64,000 nt of DNA from Pseudomonas sp. GV085 (GTDB taxonomy: Bacteria; Pseudomonadota; Gammaproteobacteria; Pseudomonadales; Pseudomonadaceae), in contig NZ_QAOV01000009.1 of NCBI RefSeq assembly GCF_003050925.1, forward strand, positions 62,001 through 126,000. The letters are read 5' to 3'. Under the pieces are notes generated by a model that saw only the letters and a program-made list of their open reading frames with translations, did no database searches and was not told where the DNA came from. The position numbers and the translations under genes are program-made. The first letter of the stretch is position 1. Each line of letters starts with the position of its first letter. This document shows, in pieces, positions 40,633 through 50,068 of the stretch.

Positions 40633-43600
40633 ATGGACCGTCTGACACGCATTTTGGCCGCACTGACCCGCTGGGGTCTGGGCCTGTGCGCGTTGGTTTT
40701 GGTGTTGATGGCGCTCTACGTCAGCCTCGGACGGGAGCTGACGCCGTTAGTCGCCGAGTACCGTGCCGACATCGAAACCAAAGCCAGCGATGCCTTGGGC
40801 ATGTCGTTGCAGATCGGCGAGCTCGAAGGCAACTGGAGTGGATTCGCCCCCATACTGATGGCGCACGACGTGACGGTCGGTGAGGGCGCCAATGCCTTGC
40901 ACCTGGATCAGGTGCGTGCGGTGCCGGACCTTTGGGCCAGTCTTCTGGCGCGACAGGTACGCATCGCTCATCTGGAACTCAGCGGCCTGAAGATCAGCGT
41001 CAAGGAGGGTAACGACGGTCAATGGGCACTGGAAGGTTTGCCCGTGCAACAGGATCAACCAACCGATCCGGAACAGCTGCTCAATCGTATGCAGATGATC
41101 CAGCAACTGTCGGTGCTCGACAGTCAGGTGACTTTGCAGCCGTTTGCACAGTCGCCGCTGACCCTGACCTACGTCGGCCTCAATCTGAAAACCGGGGCGT
41201 CACGGCAGCGGCTCGACGCGCGGCTGACGCTGCCTGACGGGCAGCCGGTGGCGATGAGTTTGCGCACCCGCATTCGTGCCAGTCAATGGCAGGACAGTGA
41301 AGCCGAGGTCTACCTGAGCCTGCCGCAAAGCGACTGGTCGAAATGGTTGCCCGAGCGAGTGACCCAAGAGTGGAGTTTCTCTGAGATCAAAGCCGGCGGC
41401 GAGTTTTGGCTGACCTGGGGCAAAGGTGCCCTGCAAAGTGCTGCGGTGCGTTTGAATGCACCACAACTCAAGGGTGCCTACGCCGAGCGCAAGCAGATCC
41501 AGATCAACAATCTGGCCCTGAACGGCTACTTCCAGCGCAGTGCCGAAGGCGCGTCGGTGATTCTCGATTCCCTGGCGATGAACCTTGGTGAGACCCGCTG
41601 GGAAACGCATTTGCAACTCAAGCAAAACGCGGCCACTGATAAAACCGAAGAGCTCTGGCGCTTGCAAGCCGACCGGGTCGATCTCACTCCGCTGACCCCG
41701 CTGCTCAACGCTCTGGCGCCGTTGCCAGAAGGTTTTGCCACGGTCGTCGAGCGGCTCAAAGTCACGGGCAGCCTGCGTAACGTGCTGGTCGACTTGCGCC
41801 CCAATGCCATAGACGACAGCAAGTTCGGCTTTGCCGCCAATCTCGACCAGGTAGGCTTCGATGCCTATCACGGTGCGCCGGCGGCGCGAAATGTCAGCGG
41901 CAGCATCAGTGGTGACCTGGGGCGCGGCGAATTGCGCATGGACAGCAAGGATTTCATGCTGCATCTGGACCCTATTTTCGCCAAGCCATGGCAGTACATT
42001 CAGGCCAATGCGCGGCTGACCTGGAAGCTCGATAAAGAAGGTTTCACCCTGATCGCGCCATACCTGAAGGTGCTGGGCGAGGAAGGCAAGATCGCCGGCG
42101 ACTTCCTGATTCGCCTGCATTTCGATCACACCCAGGAAGACTACATGGACCTGCGGGTTGGCATGGTGGACGGAGACGGTCGCTACACCGCCAAGTACTT
42201 GCCGACAGTCCTCAGCCCGGCGCTGGACGAATGGCTGCGTACCGCAATTCTCAAGGGCGCGGTGGACCAAGGCTTCTTCCAGTATCAAGGGTCGCTCAAC
42301 CATGGTGCCGCAGACGAGGATCGCAGCATCAGCCTGTACTTCAAGGTTCACGATGCCGAACTGGCCTTCCAGCCGGGCTGGCCCCATGTCAGCAAGGTCA
42401 GCGGCGATGTGTTTGTCGAAGACAGTGGCGTGCGGATTCTGGCCAGCAAGGGCCAGTTGCTCGATACCCAGGTCAACGATGTTTACGTCAACATTCCCCA
42501 TGTGCCTGCCGGGCAGAACGTTCATTTGTTCCTCGATGGCGGATTTGCCGGCGGTTTGGGCGATGGCCTGAAAATCCTCCAGGAAGCGCCAATCGGTACC
42601 GGGGCAACCTTTGCCGGGTGGGAAGGCGAGGGTGATCTGCAAGGCAAGTTGAAGCTGGATATCCCGCTGGCCAAAGGCGAGGAGCCGAAGATCCTCGTCG
42701 ATTTCAAGACCGCCAAGGCACGCTTGAAACTGGCTGAACCTGTGCTGGAGCTGACCCAGCTCAAAGGTGATTTCCGTTTCGACAGTGCCAAGGGCCTGAG
42801 TGGACAGAGCATCAGCGCACGGGCGTTCGACAAGCCGGTCACCGCACAGATTTTTGCCGACGGCAGCCCGGGCAAGCTCAATACCCGGGTGACCGCGTCG
42901 GGCCAGGTCGAGGTCAGGAAACTGACCGACTGGCTGAAGGTGACCCAGCCTCTGCCGGTGAGTGGCGTGATCCCTTATCAACTGCAACTGACCCTCAATG
43001 ACGCCGACAGCCAATTGCTGGTCAATTCCAACCTCAAGGGCGTAGCCGTCGATTTGCCTGCACCGTTCGGCATGGCCGCCGATGCCGGGCGCGACACAAC
43101 GTTCCGCATGACCTTGCAGGGCGACGAACGGCGTTATTGGGTCAACTACGGGGACCTGGCGGGTTTCACGTTTGCGGCCCCGGCCAGCAATTTCGCTGAC
43201 GGTCGCGGGGAATTGTTCCTCGGTTCCGGCGAAGCCGTGTTGCCTGGCGCCAAAGGCCTGCGGATACGGGGCGTACTGTCGGAACTGGACGTTGGCCCGT
43301 GGAAAGATCTGGCGGATAAATACGCCGGAGAGGATCCCGGCGGCAGCGCCAGGCAATTGCTCAGCGGCGCGGACTTCAAAGTGGACAAGCTTAGCGGTAT
43401 CGGCACCACGCTCGACCAGGCCTCGATTCAGCTGGCGCGCAAGCCTTCCGCCTGGGCGCTGCAACTCGACAGCCAGCAGATCAAGGGCAGTGCCAATCTG
43501 CCCGATGCGAAAGCCACGCCAATCACGATCAATCTGCAAACCGTGCGCCTGCCCGCACCGGACCCGGCCGTGCTGGCCGATGAAAACTCGCCGGATCCGC

Positions 43601-44436
43601 TGGCGTCGGTGGACCCGACGAAAATCCCCGCGATGGACATCACCATCAATCAGTTATTCCAGGGCCAGGATCTGGTGGGGGGCTGGTCGCTGAAGATTCG
43701 TCCTACGCCCAAGGGCATCGTGTTCAACTCGCTGGACCTGGGCCTCAAGGGCCTACTGTTGGTGGGCAGCGGTGGTTGGGAAGGCGTGCCTGGCGCCAGC
43801 AACAGCTGGTACAAGGGACGCATCAGCGGCAAGAACCTGGCCGATGTGCTCAAGGGCTGGGGGTTCGCGCCGAGCGTCACCAGCCGGGACTTTTATATGG
43901 ATGTCGATGGCCGCTGGCCCGGCTCGCCAGCCTGGGTGGCGACCAAACGCTTCTCCGGCTCGCTCGATGCGACGCTCAATCAGGGCCAGTTCGTCGAGGT
44001 CGAAGGCAGTGCCCAGGCGTTGCGGGTATTTGGTTTGCTCAACTTCAACTCCATCGGCCGGCGCCTGCGCCTGGACTTCTCCGACCTGTTCGGCAAAGGT
44101 CTGAGTTATGACCGGGTCAAGGGGCTGCTGGTTGGGACCAATGGCGTATATGTCACCCGTGAGCCGATCCGGCTGACCGGCCCGTCGAGCACCATCGAAC
44201 TCGACGGCACGTTGAACATGGTGGCCGATCAGATCGATGCGAAACTGCTTGTGACCTTGCCGGTGACCAATAACCTGCCGATTGCCGCACTGATCGTCGG
44301 TGCACCCGCGGTCGGCGGGGCACTGTTCCTGATCGACAAGCTGATCGGCGACCGGGTCTCCCGTTTCGCCAGTGTGAAGTACACGGTCCAAGGGCCGTGG
44401 AAAGAACCGAAAATCACCTTCGACAAGGCTTTTTGA
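40633..44436 (+). CDS. yhdP: YhdP family AsmA-like protein, intermembrane phospholipid transport
   Basis: A 1267-residue protein with one N-terminal inner-membrane helix (residues ~12-32) and a very long, beta-strand-rich periplasmic part of DUF3971/AsmA-like repeats ending in an AsmA_2-type domain (LRVFGLLNFNSIGRRLRLDFSDLFGKG). YhdP of E. coli spans the periplasm and moves phospholipids to the outer membrane with TamB and YdbH; this is known for the family, not shown here. I chose the ATG at 40633; a GGGGG run lies ahead of it. An upstream frame extension begins in non-family sequence. Confidence 0.92.
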   Translation: MDRLTRILAALTRWGLGLCALVLVLMALYVSLGRELTPLVAEYRADIETKASDALGMSLQIGELEGNWSGFAPILMAHDVTVGEGANALHLDQVRAVPDLWASLLARQVRIAHLELSGLKISVKEGNDGQWALEGLPVQQDQPTDPEQLLNRMQMIQQLSVLDSQVTLQPFAQSPLTLTYVGLNLKTGASRQRLDARLTLPDGQPVAMSLRTRIRASQWQDSEAEVYLSLPQSDWSKWLPERVTQEWSFSEIKAGGEFWLTWGKGALQSAAVRLNAPQLKGAYAERKQIQINNLALNGYFQRSAEGASVILDSLAMNLGETRWETHLQLKQNAATDKTEELWRLQADRVDLTPLTPLLNALAPLPEGFATVVERLKVTGSLRNVLVDLRPNAIDDSKFGFAANLDQVGFDAYHGAPAARNVSGSISGDLGRGELRMDSKDFMLHLDPIFAKPWQYIQANARLTWKLDKEGFTLIAPYLKVLGEEGKIAGDFLIRLHFDHTQEDYMDLRVGMVDGDGRYTAKYLPTVLSPALDEWLRTAILKGAVDQGFFQYQGSLNHGAADEDRSISLYFKVHDAELAFQPGWPHVSKVSGDVFVEDSGVRILASKGQLLDTQVNDVYVNIPHVPAGQNVHLFLDGGFAGGLGDGLKILQEAPIGTGATFAGWEGEGDLQGKLKLDIPLAKGEEPKILVDFKTAKARLKLAEPVLELTQLKGDFRFDSAKGLSGQSISARAFDKPVTAQIFADGSPGKLNTRVTASGQVEVRKLTDWLKVTQPLPVSGVIPYQLQLTLNDADSQLLVNSNLKGVAVDLPAPFGMAADAGRDTTFRMTLQGDERRYWVNYGDLAGFTFAAPASNFADGRGELFLGSGEAVLPGAKGLRIRGVLSELDVGPWKDLADKYAGEDPGGSARQLLSGADFKVDKLSGIGTTLDQASIQLARKPSAWALQLDSQQIKGSANLPDAKATPITINLQTVRLPAPDPAVLADENSPDPLASVDPTKIPAMDITINQLFQGQDLVGGWSLKIRPTPKGIVFNSLDLGLKGLLLVGSGGWEGVPGASNSWYKGRISGKNLADVLKGWGFAPSVTSRDFYMDVDGRWPGSPAWVATKRFSGSLDATLNQGQFVEVEGSAQALRVFGLLNFNSIGRRLRLDFSDLFGKGLSYDRVKGLLVGTNGVYVTREPIRLTGPSSTIELDGTLNMVADQIDAKLLVTLPVTNNLPIAALIVGAPAVGGALFLIDKLIGDRVSRFASVKYTVQGPWKEPKITFDKAF

Positions 44437-44506
44437 GGTCCTTTTTCAAAAGGCACTCGGCAAGTCTATGGAGTAGCATGGCCGCATACGATTCCAGGAG
44501 TGCGCC

Positions 44507-45361
44507 ATGTCTGTAGCGGTGATTCAAATGGTCAGCCAGAGCGATGTGCTGGCTAATCTGGCCCAGGCCCGTCGACTGCTCGAGCAAGCGGCCGCCGGTG
44601 GTGCGAAGCTTGCGGTATTGCCGGAAAACTTCGCCGCCATGGGCCGGCGCGACGTTGCCGACATCGGGCGCGCCGAAGCCTTGGGCGAAGGCCCGATCCT
44701 GCCCTGGTTGAAACAGACCGCACGCGACCTCAAGTTATGGATTGTGGCCGGCACGTTGCCGTTGCCGCCGGTGGATCAGCCGGCGGCGAAAGCCCATGCC
44801 TGTTCGTTGCTGGTCGATGACCAGGGCGATACGGTGGCGCGCTACGACAAGCTGCACCTGTTCGATGTGGACGTGGCGGACAATCGTGGCCGTTATCGTG
44901 AATCCGATGACTATGCTTATGGCAACGCAGTGGTCGTGGCGGACACGCCCGTCGGCCGGGTTGGCCTGACGGTCTGCTATGACCTGCGCTTTCCCGAGCT
45001 GTACAGTGAATTGCGCGCGGCCGGCGCGGAACTGATTACTGCCCCTTCGGCCTTCACCGCGGTGACCGGCGCGGCGCATTGGGATGTGCTGATACGTGCG
45101 CGGGCCATCGAGACGCAATGTTATGTGCTCGCGGCCGCCCAAGGTGGGACGCATCCGGGGCCGCGGGAAACCTTTGGCCATGCCGCCATCGTCGACCCAT
45201 GGGGGCGTGTGCTGGCGCAAAAGGATCAAGGTGAGGCCGTACTGCTGGCCGAACGCGACAGCAGCGAACAGGCGTCCATCCGGGCGCGGATGCCGGTGTC
45301 CAGTCACCGGCGATTTTTCTCGCAGGGCGCCCAGCGACCTGCATCAGAACGACGAATTTAA
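44507..45361 (+). CDS. Nitrilase-superfamily carbon-nitrogen hydrolase (deaminated-glutathione amidase type)
   Basis: A 284-residue soluble amidase. The catalytic triad is visible: Glu40 (VLPENFAAM), Lys115 (RYDKLHLFDV) and Cys158 (LTVCYDLRFPELY). The sequence is of the Nit1/YbeM group, which repairs deaminated glutathione. It is 12 bases upstream of tldD and downstream of yhdP, a conserved order in gammaproteobacteria. A preceding GGAG lies 6 bases before the ATG. Confidence 0.9.
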   Translation: MSVAVIQMVSQSDVLANLAQARRLLEQAAAGGAKLAVLPENFAAMGRRDVADIGRAEALGEGPILPWLKQTARDLKLWIVAGTLPLPPVDQPAAKAHACSLLVDDQGDTVARYDKLHLFDVDVADNRGRYRESDDYAYGNAVVVADTPVGRVGLTVCYDLRFPELYSELRAAGAELITAPSAFTAVTGAAHWDVLIRARAIETQCYVLAAAQGGTHPGPRETFGHAAIVDPWGRVLAQKDQGEAVLLAERDSSEQASIRARMPVSSHRRFFSQGAQRPASERRI

Positions 45362-45373
45362 GGCGTAAAGCAT

Positions 45374-46816
45374 ATGAGCGAGTTGTTGTCCTCAGTCAGT
45401 GAACACCTGCTGGCGCCCGGTGGCGTCACGATCGAGAGCCTGCAAGGCGTGCTCGGCGATCTGGCCGGGCCGGGCATCGATGCGGCCGACCTGTATTTCC
45501 AGGGGCAGATCTCCGAGTCCTGGGCGCTGGAAGACGGCATCGTCAAGGAAGGCAGTTTCAACCTTGACCAGGGTGTCGGCGTGCGTGCGCAATCGGGCGA
45601 AAAAACCGGTTTTGCCTACAGCAATGCCATTACTCTTGAAGCCCTGGGCGCGGCGGCGCGGGCCGCCCGTTCGATCTCCCGCGCTGGCCAGAATGGCACC
45701 GTACAGGCATTCACCAGCCAGGACGTCGCACAATTGTATGCGCCGGACAATCCGCTGGAAGTGCTGACCCGCGCCGAGAAAGTCGATTTGCTCAAGCGAG
45801 TCGACGCCGCGACCCGCGCCCTCGACCCACGCATCCAGCAAGTCACCGTGAGCATGGCCGGTGTCTGGGAGCGGATTCTGGTGGCTTCCACCGACGGCGG
45901 TCTGGCGGCGGATGTGCGGCCACTGGTGCGTTTCAATGTCAGCGTGATCGTCGAACAGAACGGTCGCCGCGAGCGCGGTGGCCATGGCGGTGGCGGTCGG
46001 ACCGATTACCGTTACTTCCTCGGCGAAGACCGCGCCATGGGCTATGCCCGTGAAGCGTTGCGTCAGGCACTGGTCAACCTTGAAGCCATTCCGGCGCCGG
46101 CCGGTACCTTGCCGGTGGTGCTCGGTTCCGGTTGGTCGGGTGTGCTGCTGCATGAAGCCGTCGGTCATGGTCTGGAAGGCGACTTCAACCGCAAGGGCAG
46201 TTCGGCTTATAGCGGGCGCATGGGCGAGATGGTCGCATCGAAGCTTTGCACCATTGTCGATGATGGCACCCTGGCCGGTCGCCGTGGTTCATTGAGTGTC
46301 GATGACGAAGGCACGCCGACCGAGTGCACCACGCTGATCGAAAACGGCGTGCTCAAAGGCTACATGCAGGACAAGCTCAACGCGCGCCTGATGGGCGTGG
46401 CGCGAACCGGTAACGGCCGTCGCGAATCTTACGCGCACCTGCCGATGCCGCGCATGACCAACACCTACATGCTCGCCGGCGAAAGCGACCCGGCGGAAAT
46501 CATCGCCTCGGTGAAGCGCGGCATCTACTGCGCCAACCTGGGTGGCGGTCAGGTGGACATCACCAGCGGCAAGTTCGTGTTCTCCACCAGCGAGGCGTAC
46601 CTGATCGAGGACGGCAAGATCACCGCTCCGGTCAAGGGCGCAACCCTGATCGGCAACGGGCCGGAAGCCATGAGCAAGGTGTCGATGGTCGGTAATGACC
46701 TGTCGCTGGACAGCGGCGTGGGCACGTGTGGCAAGGATGGGCAATCGGTGCCGGTGGGTGTCGGCCAGCCAACGCTGAAGATTGATGCGATCACCGTGGG
46801 TGGCACGGGCGCATAA
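45374..46816 (+). CDS. tldD: Metalloprotease TldD
   Basis: A 480-residue subunit of the TldD/TldE peptidase that degrades unfolded peptides and matures some ribosomal peptides such as microcin B17. The zinc motif HEAVGHGLEGDF (HExxxH) lies near residues 258-263 and the late Cys in GTCGKDGQSVP is conserved. Length matches the family. Its partner gene tldE lies 680 bases downstream, with darP inserted on the opposite strand between them. Confidence 0.96.
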   Translation: MSELLSSVSEHLLAPGGVTIESLQGVLGDLAGPGIDAADLYFQGQISESWALEDGIVKEGSFNLDQGVGVRAQSGEKTGFAYSNAITLEALGAAARAARSISRAGQNGTVQAFTSQDVAQLYAPDNPLEVLTRAEKVDLLKRVDAATRALDPRIQQVTVSMAGVWERILVASTDGGLAADVRPLVRFNVSVIVEQNGRRERGGHGGGGRTDYRYFLGEDRAMGYAREALRQALVNLEAIPAPAGTLPVVLGSGWSGVLLHEAVGHGLEGDFNRKGSSAYSGRMGEMVASKLCTIVDDGTLAGRRGSLSVDDEGTPTECTTLIENGVLKGYMQDKLNARLMGVARTGNGRRESYAHLPMPRMTNTYMLAGESDPAEIIASVKRGIYCANLGGGQVDITSGKFVFSTSEAYLIEDGKITAPVKGATLIGNGPEAMSKVSMVGNDLSLDSGVGTCGKDGQSVPVGVGQPTLKIDAITVGGTGA

Positions 46817-46830
46817 GGATGAAGACATCC

Positions 46831-46863
46831 TCTGTAGGGGCTGCCGAAGGCTGCTCCTACAGG
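46831..46863. repeat. Solitary degenerate REP
   Basis: CTGTAGGGGCTGCCGAAGGCTGCTCC then TACAG: a shortened GTAGGAGCTGCCGCAGGC-type unit folded back on itself, between the convergent tldD and darP genes. It is the only REP seen after 32.2 kb. Confidence 0.7.
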
Positions 46864-46876
46864 GGATTGGCGTTAC

Positions 46877-47401
46877 TCAGCGCAGACCGCGTTGAGTCTC
46901 GTCCAGCTCACGGATGTACTTGAAGATTTTACGGCTGGCAGCAGGAGGTTTGTTTTGCGCAACCTCATGCTGGGCCTGACGGATCAGGGAGCGCAATTGC
47001 TGGCGGTCCGCGTCCGGGTAGTCGACGACGAATTTTTCCAGAACGGCATCGTCGCCGGCAATCAGACGATCGCGCCAGCGTTCCAGGTTATGGAAGCGTT
47101 CGTTGTATTGACGGGTGGAGGCATCGAGTTGATCGAGCAAAACCAGAATGGCGGCAGTGTCCTGATCGCGCATCAGTTTGCCGATGAACTGAAGGTGCCG
47201 TTTACGCGCGATGTTCGCGGTGTGCTTGGGCGCATCGGCCAGAGCCCGACGCATTCCGTCGGTCAAGGGCAGTTTTGCCAGCAAGTCAGGCTTGAGTGTT
47301 GTAAGGCGCTCGCCAAGGTCAACCAGAGCATGCAGCTCGCGTTTGACCTGGGATTTGCTTTTTTCTCCCGTATCGAGGGAGTCGTCGTAAGAATCAACCA
47401 T
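46877..47401 (-). CDS. darP: Ribosome-associated protein DarP (YjgA), dual-action ribosomal maturation factor
   Basis: A 174-residue highly charged helical protein (KSKSQVKRELHALVDLGERLTTL, then LPLTDGMRRALADAPKHTANIARKRHLQFIGKLMR), which binds late 50S precursors near the peptidyl transferase centre. I chose the ATG at 47401, giving MVDSYDDSLDTG with the usual acidic lead. It diverges from tldE, the two starts being 108 bases apart. Confidence 0.93.
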   Translation of the reverse strand: MVDSYDDSLDTGEKSKSQVKRELHALVDLGERLTTLKPDLLAKLPLTDGMRRALADAPKHTANIARKRHLQFIGKLMRDQDTAAILVLLDQLDASTRQYNERFHNLERWRDRLIAGDDAVLEKFVVDYPDADRQQLRSLIRQAQHEVAQNKPPAASRKIFKYIRELDETQRGLR

Positions 47402-47509
47402 GGTGGCCGTCCGCAAAGAAACGCCGCCATGATAACCAGTCGGGGGCCGCTTGTCCGGCCCGGTCGCTCGATGACCGTTACCGAAAGCAGAATTTGAGTG
47501 GAGAACAGC

Positions 47510-48856
47510 ATGAGTGCAGTTGAAAGCGTCGGCCCACAAGCGTTGCCGGCACTGCAGGAGCAAGTCGAGCAGATCATCGCTGAAGCCAGGCGCCAAGGGG
47601 CCAGCGCCTGTGAAGTGGCGGTGTCACTGGAGCAGGGCTTGTCGACCACGGTGCGCCAGCGTGAAGTCGAAACGGTAGAATTCAACCGCGATCAGGGTTT
47701 TGGCATCACCTTGTACGTCGGTCAGCGCAAAGGTTCGGCGAGCACGTCGGCCAGTGGTCCGGAAGCGATTCGCGAAACCGTCGCCGCTGCACTGGCCATC
47801 GCCAAGCACACTTCGGAAGACGAAGCCTCGGGCCTGGCAGATGCCGCACTGATGGCCCGTGATATTCAGGATTTTGACCTGTTCCACCAATGGGACATCA
47901 CTCCGGAGCAGGCCATCGAGCAGGCTCTGGCCTGTGAGGCCGCGGCGTTTGCCGCCGACAGCCGAATCAAGAACGCTGACGGCACCACCCTCAGCACCCA
48001 TCAGGGTTGCCGCGTTTATGGCAACAGCCACGGGTTTATCGGCGGTTACGCATCGACTCGTCACAGCTTGAGCTGCGTGATGATCGCCGAAGCGGACGGC
48101 CAGATGCAGCGCGATTACTGGTACGACGTGAACCGCCAGGGCAATCTGCTCGCCGACCCGGTCAGCATCGGCCAGCGTGCCGCACAACGGGCGGCGAGCC
48201 GTCTGGGCGCGCGGCCGGTGCCGACTTGCGAGGTGCCGGTGCTGTTTTCCGCCGAGTTGGCCGGGGGCCTGTTCGGCAGTTTCCTGTCGGCGATTTCCGG
48301 CGGTAGCCTGTATCGCAAGTCGTCGTTCCTTGAAGGCACACTGGGCCAGAAGCTGTTTCCGGAATGGCTGACCATCGACGAGCGTCCGCACTTGATGCGA
48401 GCCTTGGGCAGCGCGGCGTTCGATGGCGATGGCCTGGCAACCTACGCCAAACCGTTCGTCGAAAAAGGCGAGTTGGTGTCGTACATCCTCGGTACCTACT
48501 CCGGCCGCAAGCTCGGCATGCCAAGTACGGCCAACGCCGGCGGCGTGCACAACCTGTTCGTCACCCATGGTGATGAAGACCAGGCGGCCTTGCTGCGGCG
48601 CATGGGACGCGGACTGTTGGTCACCGAGTTGATGGGCCAGGGGCTGAACATGGTCACCGGCGATTATTCCCGGGGCGCGGCGGGTTACTGGGTCGAGAAC
48701 GGCGAAATCCAGTTCGCGGTCCAGGAAGTGACCATCGCCGGCAACATGCGCGATATGTTCAAGCAGATCGTGGCCGTGGGTAACGATCTGGAACTGCGCA
48801 GCAACATTCGCACGGGTTCCGTGCTGATCGAGCGGATGACGGTGGCGGGTAGCTAA
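47510..48856 (+). CDS. tldE: TldE / PmbA, non-catalytic partner of TldD
   Basis: A 448-residue homologue of TldD lacking the HExxxH zinc motif, which is expected for the PmbA/TldE subunit. Conserved blocks include DQGFGITLYVGQRKGSAS, FGSFLSAISGGSLYRKSSFL and MGQGLNMVTGDYSRGAAGYW. The ATG at 47510 is preceded by GGAGA; an in-frame GTG lies 12 bases upstream. A strong bidirectional terminator separates it from the convergent npr gene. Confidence 0.95.
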   Translation: MSAVESVGPQALPALQEQVEQIIAEARRQGASACEVAVSLEQGLSTTVRQREVETVEFNRDQGFGITLYVGQRKGSASTSASGPEAIRETVAAALAIAKHTSEDEASGLADAALMARDIQDFDLFHQWDITPEQAIEQALACEAAAFAADSRIKNADGTTLSTHQGCRVYGNSHGFIGGYASTRHSLSCVMIAEADGQMQRDYWYDVNRQGNLLADPVSIGQRAAQRAASRLGARPVPTCEVPVLFSAELAGGLFGSFLSAISGGSLYRKSSFLEGTLGQKLFPEWLTIDERPHLMRALGSAAFDGDGLATYAKPFVEKGELVSYILGTYSGRKLGMPSTANAGGVHNLFVTHGDEDQAALLRRMGRGLLVTELMGQGLNMVTGDYSRGAAGYWVENGEIQFAVQEVTIAGNMRDMFKQIVAVGNDLELRSNIRTGSVLIERMTVAGS

Positions 48857-48871
48857 ACTTCGTCGTTACAC

Positions 48872-48912
48872 AAAAAAGGCGCGCCACCCATCCGGGTGGC
48901 GCGCCTTTTTTT
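48872..48912. terminator. Bidirectional terminator between tldE and npr
   Basis: AAAAAAGGCGCGCCACCC-atcc-GGGTGGCGCGCC then TTTTTTT: 15-16 bp GC stem flanked by A-run and T-run, so it works for both converging units. Confidence 0.95.
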
Positions 48913-48917
48913 GATGT

Positions 48918-49193
48918 TTATTCGCCTTCGTCGAAGTAGCGATTGATCAGGTCTACCAGCGCGTCCATCGCTTCCTGTTCCTGCTCGCCTTCAGTGCTCA
49001 GGTGGATTTTGGTGCCCTTACCGGCAGCGAGCATCATCATGGCCATGATGCTTTTGCCATCTACTGTGGATTCAGGTGTGCGTCCTACCCTGATCGTGCA
49101 GTCCTTGAACTGGCCGGCGACCCCGACGAATTTTGCAGAAGCACGGGCATGCAGGCCCAGCTTGTTGATGATTTCGATTTCCCGAGCAGGCAT
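48918..49193 (-). CDS. ptsO: Nitrogen-PTS phosphocarrier NPr (HPr family)
   Basis: A 91-residue HPr-type protein, also called npr. The phospho-accepting His15 lies in KLGLHARASAKFV and the regulatory region DGKSIMAMMMLAAGKG is typical. It passes phosphate from EI-Ntr (PtsP, elsewhere) to PtsN encoded two genes upstream. Last gene of the rpoN-associated operon, 15 bases after rapZ. Confidence 0.95.
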   Translation of the reverse strand: MPAREIEIINKLGLHARASAKFVGVAGQFKDCTIRVGRTPESTVDGKSIMAMMMLAAGKGTKIHLSTEGEQEQEAMDALVDLINRYFDEGE

Positions 49194-49208
49194 CGCGATG
49201 TGAATCCT

Positions 49209-50066
49209 TTAGCTGAGGTCGCGGTGGCGAACCTGGACGTTCTTCAGGGATTTTTGCAGCGCCTGCCCCAGACGCTCGGTCAGGTAGACGGAGCGGTGAT
49301 GTCCGCCAGTGCAGCCAATGGCAATGGTGACGTAGGCGCGGTTGCTGGCGGCAAAACGAGGCAGCCACTTTAGCAGGTATGTGGAAATGTCCTGGAACAT
49401 CTCTTCGACATCCGGCTGTGCCGCCAGGTAATCGGCAACCGGTTGATCGAGCCCGGACTGCTCGCGCAATTCCGGTTTCCAGTAAGGGTTGGGCAGGCAA
49501 CGCACATCGAATACCAGGTCGGCGTCCACCGGCATGCCACGTTTGAACCCGAAGGATTCTACCAGGAACGCAGTGCCCGGCTCGGGCTGATTCAACAGAC
49601 GCAGTTTGATGGCGTCGCGCAGCTGGTACAGGTTCAGGCTGGTGGTGTTGATCTTGAGATCGGCGAGGTCGGCAATCGGCCCGAGCAGGTCGCTCTCGAC
49701 GCTGATGGCTTCGGCCAGCGAGCGGTTGGCGTTGGTCAGGGGGTGGCGTCGGCGGGTTTCCGAGAAGCGCTTGAGCAAGGTTTCTTCGTCGGCATCCAGG
49801 TACAGCACATCGCACTGGATGTGGCGGTTGCGGACTTCTTCGAGCAGCTCGGGGAAGCGTGACAGGTGGCTGGGCAGGTTGCGCGCGTCAATGGAAACGG
49901 CGACCAGCGGCTGTAGCAGCTCGGTATGAATCAAGGCTCGTTCGGCCAGTTCCGGCAGCAGACCGGCAGGCAGATTGTCGATGCAGTAGTAGCCGTTGTC
50001 CTCAAGAACGTCGAGGGCGGTACTTTTACCTGAGCCGGAGCGGCCACTGACGATGATCAAGCGCAT
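49209..50066 (-). CDS. rapZ: RNase adapter RapZ (YvcJ family nucleotide-binding protein)
   Basis: A 285-residue protein with Walker A GRSGSGKST (residues 8-16) and the C-terminal block RAYVTIAIGCTGGHHRSVYLTE. In E. coli it presents sRNA GlmZ to RNase E and controls GlmS; in Pseudomonas that pathway is less settled. It starts 2 bases after ptsN, within the nitrogen-PTS operon. Confidence 0.95.
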   Translation of the reverse strand: MRLIIVSGRSGSGKSTALDVLEDNGYYCIDNLPAGLLPELAERALIHTELLQPLVAVSIDARNLPSHLSRFPELLEEVRNRHIQCDVLYLDADEETLLKRFSETRRRHPLTNANRSLAEAISVESDLLGPIADLADLKINTTSLNLYQLRDAIKLRLLNQPEPGTAFLVESFGFKRGMPVDADLVFDVRCLPNPYWKPELREQSGLDQPVADYLAAQPDVEEMFQDISTYLLKWLPRFAASNRAYVTIAIGCTGGHHRSVYLTERLGQALQKSLKNVQVRHRDLS

Positions 50067-50068
50067 GA

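Noticed and set aside
41200..43539. A 779-codon open frame antisense to yhdP
   Set aside because: Antisense shadow of a long GC-rich gene. The forward frame has AsmA-type content and a ribosome binding site; the reverse has neither.
47510..48856. TldE as a broken protease because HExxxH is missing
   Set aside because: Absence of the zinc motif is normal for TldE/PmbA; it acts as partner of TldD.
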